Positions 36,293-44,677 of a stretch of DNA of 64,000 bases are shown piece by piece. The first letter of the stretch is position 1. Each line of letters opens with the position of its first letter. The DNA comes from Litchfieldella qijiaojingensis (GTDB lineage Bacteria > Pseudomonadota > Gammaproteobacteria > Pseudomonadales > Halomonadaceae): contig NZ_BMXS01000006.1 in the NCBI RefSeq assembly GCF_014651875.1, forward strand, positions 62,001-126,000, in the 5' to 3' direction. Position numbers and translations under genes: made by a program. The notes under the pieces are model-generated. The model saw only the letters and a list, made by a program, of their open reading frames with translations, had not been told where the DNA came from and did not search any database.

Positions 36293-38007
36293 GACACATC
36301 AAACGAAGCGAAGCGTTCGCGCTCGGGCGTGCCTTCACGCTGCTTGTCTTGCCACTTCGCCGCGATGAACACTGGTGCCTCGGAGGGCGGCAGTGGTTCC
36401 TTGCCTAGAATATGGTCGGCGGCCTTCTCGGCGATCATGATGGTCGGGGCGTTGATGTTGCCATTGGTGACGCTGGGCATGATCGAAGAGTCGACCACGC
36501 GCAGGTTGTCGATGCCATGCACGCGGCACTCGGAGTCGACCACCGCCATCGGGTCGCTGCCCATGCGACAACTGCCGCAGGGGTGGTAGGCGGTCTCGGC
36601 CGTTTCAGCTACCCAGGCGTCGATCTGGGCATTGCTCTGGACGCCTTCGCCGGGGGAGATCTCCTCGCCGCGGTAGGCATCGAAGGCAGGTTGGGCGAAT
36701 ATCTCGCGGGTCAGGCGCAGAGCGGTGCGGTAGTCTTGCCTGTCCTCTTCTTCTTGCAGGTAATTGAAGAAGATTTCCGGCGGAGCGGCCGGGTCGCTGG
36801 ACTTGAGACGCACCCAGCCGCGGCTCTTGGGCTTGTTGGCGCCCAGGTGTACCTGGAATCCGTGCCCCTTGACTGCGCTGGAACCATCGTAGGCGATGGC
36901 CCCGGCTAGGAAGTGGTATTGCAGGTCGGGGTACTTGAGCCCGGCACGGCTGCGGATATAGGCATTGGATTCGAAATGGTTGCTGGCGCCCAAACCGCTC
37001 TTGAAGAAGAACCAGCGGGCGCCGATCCACAGTCGCGCCAGGGGGTTGAGCCAGCCGTTGAGGGTGATTTTCTGAGTACAGGCCCGCTGGACCCAGACTT
37101 CCAGATGGTCATGGAGGTTCTGCCCCACGCCGGGCAGGTCATGGACCACCTCGATGCCATGATGCTTGAGGTGCTCGGCGGGGCCGATGCCGGAGAGCAT
37201 CAACAGCTTGGGTGAGTTGAAGGCACTGGCGGCAAGGATGACCTCGCGCTTGGCTCGTACGCGTACGACCTTACCGTGCTGACGATACTCGACTCCCACT
37301 GCGTGTACCCCATCCATTAGGACGCGAGTGGTCAGGGCATGCATCTCGAGCCTGAGATTGGCGCGCTTCAGCGCTGGCTTGAGATAGGCATTGGCGGTGG
37401 AGCAGCGCACCCCGTCACGCACGGTCATGTCCATGCGGCAGAACCCTTCCTGGCGACAGCCATTGTAGTCCTGGCTTTCCCCGTAGCCTGCCTGGCGCCC
37501 AGCCTCGATGAAGGCGCGATAGAGCGGGTTCTTCATGTTGTTACCGTTGCACACCCCCAACGGGCCGCCGATGGCGCGATACTCGTCAGCGCCGTAGATG
37601 CAGTCCTCGGCGCGCTTGAAGTAGGGCAATACCTCAGCATAGCTCCAGCCCTTGGCGCCGAGTTCGACCCACTCGTCGAAATCGCCGGCGCAGCCGCGCA
37701 CGTAAGCCATGCCGTTGATCGACGACGAGCCGCCGATCACCTTACCTCGCGCTTGGTGGATGCGGCGCCCCTTCAGGCCCGGCTCCGGCTCGGTGTACAG
37801 TCCCCAGTCGAAACGCGGCATGTTCAGTGGGATGGAGAAGGCGGTGGGCATCTGGATGTAGATCGACTTGTCCTTGCCGCCGAATTCCACCACCAGCACC
37901 TGGTGGTTGCCGTCGGCACTCAGCCGGTCGGCCAGCACCGAGCCGGCCGACCCGGCACCGACGATGATGTAATCGACGGACTGGTCGAAGACCTCCTGGT
38001 CGCTCAT
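36277..38007 (-). CDS. betA: Choline dehydrogenase (GMC oxidoreductase)
   Basis: 576 residues. FAD-binding YIIVGAGSAGSVLADRLS at the N-terminus, then ARGKVIGGSSSINGMAYVRG and GIGPAEHLKHHGI (GMC signatures), and the active-site region YHPCGSCRMGSDPMAVVD with HxxN near the end (GNINAPTIMIAEKAAD). BetA is membrane-associated and oxidises choline to betaine aldehyde and on to betaine, an osmoprotectant. It lies 18 bases downstream of betT, so the two form an operon. betB and betI are not in the window. AGGAGGG precedes the ATG. Confidence 0.9.
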   Translation of the reverse strand: MSDQEVFDQSVDYIIVGAGSAGSVLADRLSADGNHQVLVVEFGGKDKSIYIQMPTAFSIPLNMPRFDWGLYTEPEPGLKGRRIHQARGKVIGGSSSINGMAYVRGCAGDFDEWVELGAKGWSYAEVLPYFKRAEDCIYGADEYRAIGGPLGVCNGNNMKNPLYRAFIEAGRQAGYGESQDYNGCRQEGFCRMDMTVRDGVRCSTANAYLKPALKRANLRLEMHALTTRVLMDGVHAVGVEYRQHGKVVRVRAKREVILAASAFNSPKLLMLSGIGPAEHLKHHGIEVVHDLPGVGQNLHDHLEVWVQRACTQKITLNGWLNPLARLWIGARWFFFKSGLGASNHFESNAYIRSRAGLKYPDLQYHFLAGAIAYDGSSAVKGHGFQVHLGANKPKSRGWVRLKSSDPAAPPEIFFNYLQEEEDRQDYRTALRLTREIFAQPAFDAYRGEEISPGEGVQSNAQIDAWVAETAETAYHPCGSCRMGSDPMAVVDSECRVHGIDNLRVVDSSIMPSVTNGNINAPTIMIAEKAADHILGKEPLPPSEAPVFIAAKWQDKQREGTPERERFASFDVSQLSQ

Positions 38008-38025
38008 GACGTCCCTCCTTGTGCG

Positions 38026-40104
38026 TCAGCGTCCCGCTGTGGTTGGATCATCCGGCATGATGGCTTCGGCGCCAGGCAATTCCCGCTGGCTATGCAGGAA
38101 GAACAGGTGTCGCTCGTATTGGTCGAGGATATCGGCGATCAGTTGCTCCTTGGAGTAACCGTAGACGTCATAGCCCTGGCCTCCCTCGCCGATGTGCACC
38201 TGCAGACGGTAGTAATGGGTGCCAGCGCGCGTGGCGCGGATGGAGAAGGCGGGCATGGCGCACTGGTGTGGCCATATCTGATAAGTGAAGTCCTGCTCGC
38301 CACCCAGGCTCACGTTCAGTGCCAGGTGTTCGTCCTTGCCTCTGCCCTCGACGATCTCCACCGGGAAACCCTTCTCGGAAAGTACCTCGCGAATCTCCTC
38401 CATGGCGGGTCTGCCCACTTCGGCGAGGAAGCGTCGCGCCTGTTCATGGCTGGGGAAACTTACGGCACGGGTCAGGCGCTGGCGCCAGTGATGGCCGACA
38501 CCCTCGCCGGGCATGGTACGACCGGATAGGTGGCCGGCCATGCTGGCACGCAGGCTGTCTTCCTTGAGCCCTTCGACCTTCAAGGCCTTGAACAACCCAA
38601 GCATCATCAGGAACAGCACGAGTGCAAAAGGTAGGCCCATGATCACCACGGCACTCTGCAAGGCACCCAGGCCGCCGGCCATCAGCAGCGCCAGAGTCAG
38701 CACGCCGATGATCGCGGCCCACAGGATACGCATCCAGGAAGGGGCGTCATGGTTGGGGTCGGTGAGTACCGAGGTCAGGTTGGAGAGCACCAATGAACCG
38801 GAGTCGCCCGAGGTGACGAAGAACACGATGGCGAGGATGGTCGTCACCACCGTGGTCAGCCCGACCCAAGGGTAGCTTTGCAGGAACAGGTAGATGGCCG
38901 AGCCGGGGTTGTTCATGGCCTGCTCGCCAAAATTGACGACACCGGCATCGTTCATCACCAGGTCGATGGCGCTGTTTCCCATGATCGACATCCACGCCAT
39001 CATGAAGGACAACGGCAGGATCAGGGTGCCGGCAACGAATTGACGGATGGTGCGGCCCCGCGAGATGCGCGCCAGGAACAGCCCCACGAAGGGTCCCCAG
39101 GCGATCCACCAGGCCCAGAAGAATACCGTCCAGGCATTCAGCCAGTCGGTGGGTGGGGCAAAGGCATAGGTATTGAACGACAGGCTGATGAAGCGGCCCA
39201 GATAGTCACCGACATTCAGCACCAGCGCATTGAGCAGGAACAGCGTCTTGCCGCTGAACAAGATGAACAGCATCAGCAACAGTGCCAGCAACATGTTGAA
39301 CTCGGACAGCCGGCGGATGCCCTTGTCGACCCCGGTTACTGCGGAAATGGCGGAGAACACCACGATCAGGATGGCCAACGCCGCCTGGGTGATCGTGCTC
39401 TCCGGGATGCCGAACATGTAATTGAGGCCGAAATTGAGCTGAATGATGCCGATACCCAGGCTGGTGGCGATGCCGAACACCGTGCCCAGCACCGCGGCGA
39501 TGTCCACGCCGTGGCCGATGGGGCCACGAATTCGTCTGCCGAAGATCGGATAGAGTGCGGAGCGGATGGTCAGTGGCAGGCCGTGTCGATAACTGAAGAA
39601 AGCCAGCGACATGCCGACCAGGGTGTAGATGCCCCAGCCGGACAGGCCCCAATGCAGGAAGGTCAGCTCCATGGCGTGGCGCGCGGCTTCGGCGGTGCCG
39701 GGGTCACCCTGTGGTGGTGCCAGGAACTGAGTGACCGGTTCGGCGATACAGAAGAACAGCAGGTCGATACCGATGCCGGCGGAGAATAGCATGGCCGCCC
39801 AGGTGATCATGTTGAAATCGGGAGTGGAGTGGGCCGGACCGAGACGCAGCTTGCCGTAGCGCGACAGGCCGATACAGATGACGAAGACCAGGTAGACCAC
39901 CACGGCAACGAAATAGAACCAGCCGAAAGTGTCCGAGATCCATGCCAGGACCGCATTGATCACGTGGCTGGCCAAGGACGTGAATGTCATGGTCCACAGG
40001 GCGAAGGCTACGATGCCGATGGTCGAGCCATAGAAGACCACTGGGTTGATGCGGTCGCGCGGCTGCTCTGGCGGCTTCTGTGAGGTAACGGATTCGTTCG
40101 CCAT
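38026..40104 (-). CDS. betT: BCCT family choline/betaine transporter (BetT-like)
   Basis: 692 residues. Twelve membrane helices in BCCT order, with the trimethylammonium-binding tryptophan-rich segment FWAWWIAWGPFVGLFLARISRGRTIR and the earlier FLHWGLSGWGIYTLVGMSLAFFSYR. The C-terminus continues about 170 residues past the last helix (VEIVEGRGKDEHLALNVSLGG...), as in BetT, where this domain senses osmotic stress. ATG 40104 has AAGGAGGGGG upstream. It shares an operon with betA, so choline is the likely substrate; carnitine or betaine is possible. Confidence 0.9.
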   Translation of the reverse strand: MANESVTSQKPPEQPRDRINPVVFYGSTIGIVAFALWTMTFTSLASHVINAVLAWISDTFGWFYFVAVVVYLVFVICIGLSRYGKLRLGPAHSTPDFNMITWAAMLFSAGIGIDLLFFCIAEPVTQFLAPPQGDPGTAEAARHAMELTFLHWGLSGWGIYTLVGMSLAFFSYRHGLPLTIRSALYPIFGRRIRGPIGHGVDIAAVLGTVFGIATSLGIGIIQLNFGLNYMFGIPESTITQAALAILIVVFSAISAVTGVDKGIRRLSEFNMLLALLLMLFILFSGKTLFLLNALVLNVGDYLGRFISLSFNTYAFAPPTDWLNAWTVFFWAWWIAWGPFVGLFLARISRGRTIRQFVAGTLILPLSFMMAWMSIMGNSAIDLVMNDAGVVNFGEQAMNNPGSAIYLFLQSYPWVGLTTVVTTILAIVFFVTSGDSGSLVLSNLTSVLTDPNHDAPSWMRILWAAIIGVLTLALLMAGGLGALQSAVVIMGLPFALVLFLMMLGLFKALKVEGLKEDSLRASMAGHLSGRTMPGEGVGHHWRQRLTRAVSFPSHEQARRFLAEVGRPAMEEIREVLSEKGFPVEIVEGRGKDEHLALNVSLGGEQDFTYQIWPHQCAMPAFSIRATRAGTHYYRLQVHIGEGGQGYDVYGYSKEQLIADILDQYERHLFFLHSQRELPGAEAIMPDDPTTAGR

Positions 40105-40290
40105 ATCCCCCTCCTTCGGAATGGATCGGTGCCAGCCGAGGCCGCACAGCATCTCGATGACCTGCAACGGTCATTTCGACTGCTGCATGAGCAGGCAAAG
40201 GCGACATCGATTTTGCGCATCCTATCGTTACCGCACGTCACCCGATGAGACCGGGGAGGGTGACATGCCTTTGTGGTATAGAGGGCGAAC

Positions 40291-40319
40291 GACAAACTTG
40301 TCCAGTGTCAAAGTTTGTC
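40291..40319. promoter_or_regulatory. Perfect 9-bp dyad upstream of betT
   Basis: GACAAACTT (40291-40299) and AAGTTTGTC (40311-40319) form a perfect inverted repeat with 11 bases between the arms, about 190 bases upstream of betT. Arm spacing of about two helix turns suits a dimeric repressor. It does not resemble the BetI consensus as I know it, so the regulator is open. Confidence 0.45.
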
Positions 40320-40424
40320 CGAAAAGTGCCAGCACTAGCGGACTTATCAAACAGAAACTATCGGCTTTTACGGCTAACGGGTGGGTTTCAGCATATTTCC
40401 GGTAGGGAGGCACGTCGAAATGAA

Positions 40425-40459
40425 AAGGGCCCGCCGGATCGAAAGAACGGCGAGCCCTT
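40425..40459 (-). terminator. Rho-independent terminator of the rhodanese gene
   Basis: On the minus strand, AAGGGC and CGCCG arms pair with CGGCG and GCCCTT around a loop of about 11 bases with one mismatch, followed by TTCATTT. It begins 18 bases after the rhodanese stop. Arms at 40425-40436 and 40448-40459. Confidence 0.7.
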
Positions 40460-40476
40460 GGAGCTTCAAGCAGCGG

Positions 40477-40803
40477 TCAGGCTGTTGCCACGGGTAACTG
40501 GGCCGTTTCCCACTCCGCCTTGCCGCCCTTGAAGACGGCAACGTTGGTATAGCCCAAGGCGGTAAGCTGGTTGGCTACCATGTCCGAGTTCTGGCAGGTC
40601 GCGCTGGCGCAGTAAACCACAATCTCGGCATGTTTGTCCGGCAACAGTTCGGGCGCGCGCTGCTTGACCTGGTCGTGGTTGATGTTGACGGCATTCGGCA
40701 GGTGCCATTGCCGGAAATATTTCTCCGGCAGTGCCTCTACCAGGGTTGGGCGCTCCCGACCGTCGAGGCGGGCGGCAAGATCTTCACGGCTGATGGTCTT
40801 CAT
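40477..40803 (-). CDS. Single-domain rhodanese-like protein
   Basis: 108 residues. Rhodanese fold with the active-site cysteine loop in VYCASATCQNSDMVA, ahead of LGYTNVAVFKGGKAEWE, and the N-terminal EDLAARLDGRERPTLVEALPEKYF. Such proteins transfer sulfane sulfur or detoxify thiols/cyanide in the cytoplasm. It has two cysteines in the active loop (CASATC), so disulfide chemistry is possible. It is divergent from a LysR gene and its transcript ends at the terminator at 40425. Confidence 0.88.
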   Translation of the reverse strand: MKTISREDLAARLDGRERPTLVEALPEKYFRQWHLPNAVNINHDQVKQRAPELLPDKHAEIVVYCASATCQNSDMVANQLTALGYTNVAVFKGGKAEWETAQLPVATA

Positions 40804-40837
40804 GGTTCATGCTCCTATTTGCCTTGCCTGTAAATCC

Positions 40838-40919
40838 GTTGCCTCGGCAACGTGATAACCAGCGTAGAGTTTGCGATCGGGCAATGAAATCAGCAAAATT
40901 TGCAATAGTTCATTGCAAA
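40838..40919. promoter_or_regulatory. Cluster of palindromes between rhodanese and LysR genes
   Basis: Three dyads lie in the divergent promoter: GTTGCC-TC-GGCAAC (40838-40851), TTGC-6-GCAA (40871-40884) and TTTGCAA-7-TTGCAAA (40899-40919). All share TTGC/GCAA arms. The last is a T-N11-A-type site 10 bases before the LysR ATG. They are likely binding boxes for the LysR protein. Confidence 0.5.
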
Positions 40920-40929
40920 GGTGCAAGAC

Positions 40930-41826
40930 ATGCACTTTGACTGGGATGACCTTCGCCTTTTCCTGGCGATTGCCCGTGCCGGCACCCTGGCGGGTGCGGC
41001 GAGAACGCTTGGTGTCAACCACTCGACCGTATTCCGTCGGCTCAACGCCATGGAGTCCGGCTTGCAGGCGCGGTTGTTCGAACGACTGCCGGAAGGCTAT
41101 GTGCCGACCTCGGCCGGCGAGGCGTTGTGGCTACGCGCCGAACGCGTGGAGGAAGAGGCCCAAGCGATCGAGCGGGAATTGAGCGGTCGGGACGTACGGC
41201 TGTCGGGTCGGGTGCGGCTCACCACCACCGACACGCTGGCCAATGGCTTTCTGGCGCCGGTGTTCCAGGGCTTCTGCGAGTGCTATCCAGGCATCGAGTT
41301 GGAGTTGTTGATCGTCAGCGCCTTTCTGGATCTTGCGCGACGCGAGGCGGACGTCGCCATTCGCCCAACGCAGGCTCCGCCGGAGAACCTGATCGGGCGC
41401 AAACTGGGCGCTATCCGTTGGGGAATCTACGGCGCTCGCGACTATCTGCGCCAACGTCCTCCGCTCACCGATCTGAACCGGCCCGAGGGTCATCGCTTCA
41501 TTGGTGGCAACGAGCTGATCGGACACCTCGCCAGCACCCGATGGCTGAACGAGCGGGTGTCGGCAGACGTTTTCGCGTTACGAACCAACAGCATCGTGGC
41601 GGCCATGGGAGCCGCCCGCGCGGGGACCGGACTTGCGGCATTGCCGCACTATATGGCTCGGCAGGAGCCCGAGCTGGAATGCGTGCTGGCGATTGGCCCG
41701 GAGGTGGCGACCGATCTGTGGCTGCTGGTGCACCCGGATCTGCGCCACAGCGCCCGTGTTCGTGCCTTCATGACGTATGCGGTCGAAGCGGTGAGGCAGC
41801 GTCAGGCCGAATTGGAAGGTGGGTAG
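40930..41826 (+). CDS. LysR family regulator
   Basis: 298 residues. HTH: DWDDLRLFLAIARAGTLAGAARTLGVNHSTVFRRLNAMESGLQ, with wing FERLPEGYVPTSAGEAL. The effector domain (GRVRLTTTDTLANGFLAPVFQGFCECYPGIELELL) resembles the subgroup with VNxSTVxRR helix sequences. Its N-terminal ATG at 40930 is preferred over GTG 40921 because AAAGG lies upstream. It is divergent from the rhodanese gene, its probable target, and three TTGC/GCAA dyads lie between them. Confidence 0.9.
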   Translation: MHFDWDDLRLFLAIARAGTLAGAARTLGVNHSTVFRRLNAMESGLQARLFERLPEGYVPTSAGEALWLRAERVEEEAQAIERELSGRDVRLSGRVRLTTTDTLANGFLAPVFQGFCECYPGIELELLIVSAFLDLARREADVAIRPTQAPPENLIGRKLGAIRWGIYGARDYLRQRPPLTDLNRPEGHRFIGGNELIGHLASTRWLNERVSADVFALRTNSIVAAMGAARAGTGLAALPHYMARQEPELECVLAIGPEVATDLWLLVHPDLRHSARVRAFMTYAVEAVRQRQAELEGG

Positions 41827-41874
41827 TCAAAGCATTCGAGCCTGCACCGTGGTGCAGGCCCGAACGCTTGGATT

Positions 41875-43314
41875 TCATGCCGTTCTGGCCAGTGGCGCAG
41901 GGGCGATGTTCTGGTTGATCCGGAACAGGTTCTCGGGGTCGAATTGCTGCTTGATCTGCTGGAGTCTGGCGTAGTTCTGGGCATAGGCGCTGTCGACCCG
42001 GTTGCCTTCGTCCTCGGTCAGGAAGTTGATGTAACCGCCACCAGTGGCGAAGGGAGCGGTGTCGCGGAACACGCCGCGCGCCCAGTCCCGCACCTTGTCA
42101 TCATCCTCGGCGGCTTGCCAACGACCGTGAACGTTCATCACGAAATTGGCGTCGCGCCCGGCATAGGCAGTGTCCGTCACCGCTACCTCGCCGGCGGCGC
42201 CGCCGAGCTGCGCAATGAAAACTTCGCATTCGGGGCCCGGTAGGCTTGTCGCACCGCGGATCACCATATCGATCAGGGCATCCGTGATTTCGATGAAGTT
42301 GTGAGATTTCCAGTAGTTTCTCGCCCCCGGTGTCAATAGGGGGTCGAAGGCTGTCTGGAAGCCGGCATAGGGCTGTGTCCCGAGCATGCTGCCGGCCGGT
42401 TCGCCGAACTTGAGCACTTTGGCCGCCAGGCGTTCGCCTTGCTTTGGATCGCCACTATAGACCAAGGCGAATACCACCACTTCCTTGCCGTGGATCGATT
42501 CGGGCAGGAACGGTAGCGGCGGCGCCTGACGCAGTACCGCCCAGACGCTGAGTTCGCGTGGCGCGCCGGCGTTGAAGTCGCGCCAGGCACGCAGCACCTC
42601 TTTTGCCTGTGCGTAGGGATACACGACCAGGCCGGCATACACCTGGGGGCCGATAGGGTGGAGCTGGAACTCGAAGGACGTCACCACCCCGAAGTTACCG
42701 CCACCGCCACGAATGGCCCAGAACAACTCGGGCTCCTGAGTGGCGGAGACGATACGCAGTTCACCGTCGGCGGTCACGATATCGGCGGAGATGAGATTGT
42801 CCACGGTCATGCCGAGCTTGCGTGTCAGCCAGCCGAAACCGCCGCCCAGGCACAGCCCGGCCACCCCGGTCGTGGAATTGATCCCCAGCGGAGTCGCAAG
42901 TCCAAAGGCCTGGGTCTCATGGTCGACATCGCCCAGCAATGCGCCGGCAGCGACACGTGCCGTTTGCTTCTCCGGGTCGACCCGTACGTTGCGCATCGCC
43001 GAAAGGTCGATCGTCAGGGCACCGTCGGCCACGGCATTGCCGGCGATATGGTGACCGCCCCCGCGTACGCTCAGCAGCATGCGGTGGGTGCGGGCGAAGT
43101 CGACCGCGTGACGCACATCCTGAGTGCCGAGACAGCGGGCGATGAGCGCTGGGTGGTGATCGACCATGCCGTTCCAGACGCTGCGGGCTTGCTCGTACTC
43201 CTCATCGGTGGCGGTAAGTACTCCGCCGCGGATGCCCTGTGACAAGGCGTCTATCTCCTCGGGCGATAGCGAGGCAGAAGTGCCATCGAGGGTCTGATAG
43301 GTCAAGTGTTGCAT
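41875..43314 (-). CDS. BBE-type FAD-binding oxidoreductase (intact copy)
   Basis: 479 residues with an N-terminal FAD-binding (PCMH) domain and a C-terminal berberine/berberine-like domain (DPENLFRINQNI). The attachment motif is SVRGGGHHIAGNAVADGALTIDL, with H88 the likely site of covalent FAD, and a GLCLGGGFGWLTR segment downstream. The ATG has AAGGAGT upstream. It is the intact homologue of the broken gene at 24582. The family oxidises sugars, alcohols or alkaloid-type amines with O2; the substrate here is unknown. It is divergent from its AraC regulator. Confidence 0.9.
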   Translation of the reverse strand: MQHLTYQTLDGTSASLSPEEIDALSQGIRGGVLTATDEEYEQARSVWNGMVDHHPALIARCLGTQDVRHAVDFARTHRMLLSVRGGGHHIAGNAVADGALTIDLSAMRNVRVDPEKQTARVAAGALLGDVDHETQAFGLATPLGINSTTGVAGLCLGGGFGWLTRKLGMTVDNLISADIVTADGELRIVSATQEPELFWAIRGGGGNFGVVTSFEFQLHPIGPQVYAGLVVYPYAQAKEVLRAWRDFNAGAPRELSVWAVLRQAPPLPFLPESIHGKEVVVFALVYSGDPKQGERLAAKVLKFGEPAGSMLGTQPYAGFQTAFDPLLTPGARNYWKSHNFIEITDALIDMVIRGATSLPGPECEVFIAQLGGAAGEVAVTDTAYAGRDANFVMNVHGRWQAAEDDDKVRDWARGVFRDTAPFATGGGYINFLTEDEGNRVDSAYAQNYARLQQIKQQFDPENLFRINQNIAPAPLARTA

Positions 43315-43552
43315 GGGGGACTCCTTGTGGAATGAGGGAGAGCGTCAGGCAAGCTTTGCCCCGCACCTGAAGTGCAGGGGAAGAAGTCGTCACGAGTTGA
43401 AGTATGTGGACTCGGGCTCGCCCTCGGCTGACTCGAACTCCGCCGGACTTGACCGGGAAGCCGGGTTTGTCATGGCGATGGACCGATTCGTCCGCGATAC
43501 TGGTTCAGGCAGGCGTGTATATGCCCCTTCCTCTCCTAGCTGCGAGGCGGAC

Positions 43553-44635
43553 ATGAGCCAGGACGCGTTGTCTCAGGTGCTGCGTAGCATTCGCTTGCAA
43601 GGGGCGGTGTTCTATCACGTCGAGGGTAATGCCCCTTGGGTGAGCGAGGCGCCATCGGCAGCCACGATTGCCGAACGGCTCATGCCCGGGGTCGAGCACG
43701 TGATGGCGTATCATGTCCTCACCCATGGGGAGTGCTGGGCCTCGGTGGTCGGTGAATCGGCGGTGGCCTTGCGCGAAGGTGACGTGGTGATCTTTCCGCG
43801 AGGCGACCCGCACGTGATGTCGAGTGAGCCGGGTATGCGCGGGACGGTGGACCTGGCTCCCTACGAGTTGCCTCGACCGGAGCAACTGCCGCTTTTCGCC
43901 AGCCGGCAAGGGGACTCCCTGTCGATGTCGCGTCTGGATGGCGAGCGGCCCAGTGCGACCCTGGTGTGCGGTTTCTTTGGCTGCGATGCCCATCCATTCA
44001 ACCCATTGCTAGCCAGTCTTCCACAACTGCTCCATGTGCGCGCCAGGACCGACGAGGATGACGATTGGATACGTCATTTCATCCGCTTCGCGCTTGCCGA
44101 ATCGACTCACAAGCGGCCCGGTGGCGAAGCGTTGCTCGAGCGGCTGAGCGAAACGATGTTCGTCGCACTGATGCGACGCTATCTCGATGAAATGCCGGAA
44201 GGGCAGTCGAACTGGCTGGCTGGACTGCATGATCGCTACGTGGGACGCGCCCTGGCGTTGTTGCACCAACGGCCGGGCGATGCCTGGACGATCGATAAGC
44301 TTGCCGGTCGCATCGGTCTATCGCGTTCGGCCCTGCACGAACGCTTCGCTCGCTTTACCGGCCATGCGCCGATGCATTATCTGACGAAATGGCGCATGCA
44401 GGTGGCGGCCGGGTTGTTGCGACAGTCGAGTGCACCTGTCGCCTCGATCGCGCTCGAGGTCGGTTATGTATCGGAAGCCGCGTTCAGCCGTGCCTTTCGA
44501 CGCGAAACCAACTTGCCGCCGGGCGCATGGCGACGCGAGCAGACCCGTCTGATTGAGCATATGACCAAGTCGGATGTCTCAGGGGTGTCAGGTGGCGTTT
44601 CCGATGGCAGCCAGCTGTCAACGGTGCCATTCTGA
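43553..44635 (+). CDS. AraC family regulator with N-terminal cupin domain (copy 2)
   Basis: 360 residues, highly similar to the regulator at 26221 except for a longer tail (VSGVSGGVSDGSQLSTVPF) and scattered differences. The cupin motif is EGDVVIFPRGDPHVMSSEPG; the double helix-turn-helix is TIDKLAGRIGLSRSALHERFARFTG and ALEVGYVSEAAFSRAFRRETN. ATG 43553 is chosen because the N-terminus matches copy 1; the open frame extends to 43313. It is divergent from the intact BBE oxidoreductase. A short block CCGGGTTTGTCA (43461-43472) resembles one before copy 1. Confidence 0.9.
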   Translation: MSQDALSQVLRSIRLQGAVFYHVEGNAPWVSEAPSAATIAERLMPGVEHVMAYHVLTHGECWASVVGESAVALREGDVVIFPRGDPHVMSSEPGMRGTVDLAPYELPRPEQLPLFASRQGDSLSMSRLDGERPSATLVCGFFGCDAHPFNPLLASLPQLLHVRARTDEDDDWIRHFIRFALAESTHKRPGGEALLERLSETMFVALMRRYLDEMPEGQSNWLAGLHDRYVGRALALLHQRPGDAWTIDKLAGRIGLSRSALHERFARFTGHAPMHYLTKWRMQVAAGLLRQSSAPVASIALEVGYVSEAAFSRAFRRETNLPPGAWRREQTRLIEHMTKSDVSGVSGGVSDGSQLSTVPF

Positions 44636-44677
44636 TATTGCCACCTTTACAACCGCTTGGCGGTCAGAAGGCGCCCT

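Larger units (their letters stand above)
40105..40476. other. 372-bp intergenic region upstream of betT
   Basis: No credible gene. It contains the betT ribosome site at its left edge, an inverted repeat GTCACCC (40237-40243)/GGGTGAC (40258-40264), a stronger dyad at 40291-40319 and a terminator for the rhodanese gene at 40425-40459. These are the likely control elements for the choline operon. Confidence 0.6.

Noticed and set aside
40237-40264. GTCACCC/GGGTGAC inverted repeat as a terminator
   Set aside because: Seven-base arms, long spacer and no gene end nearby; kept only as a feature of the betT upstream region.
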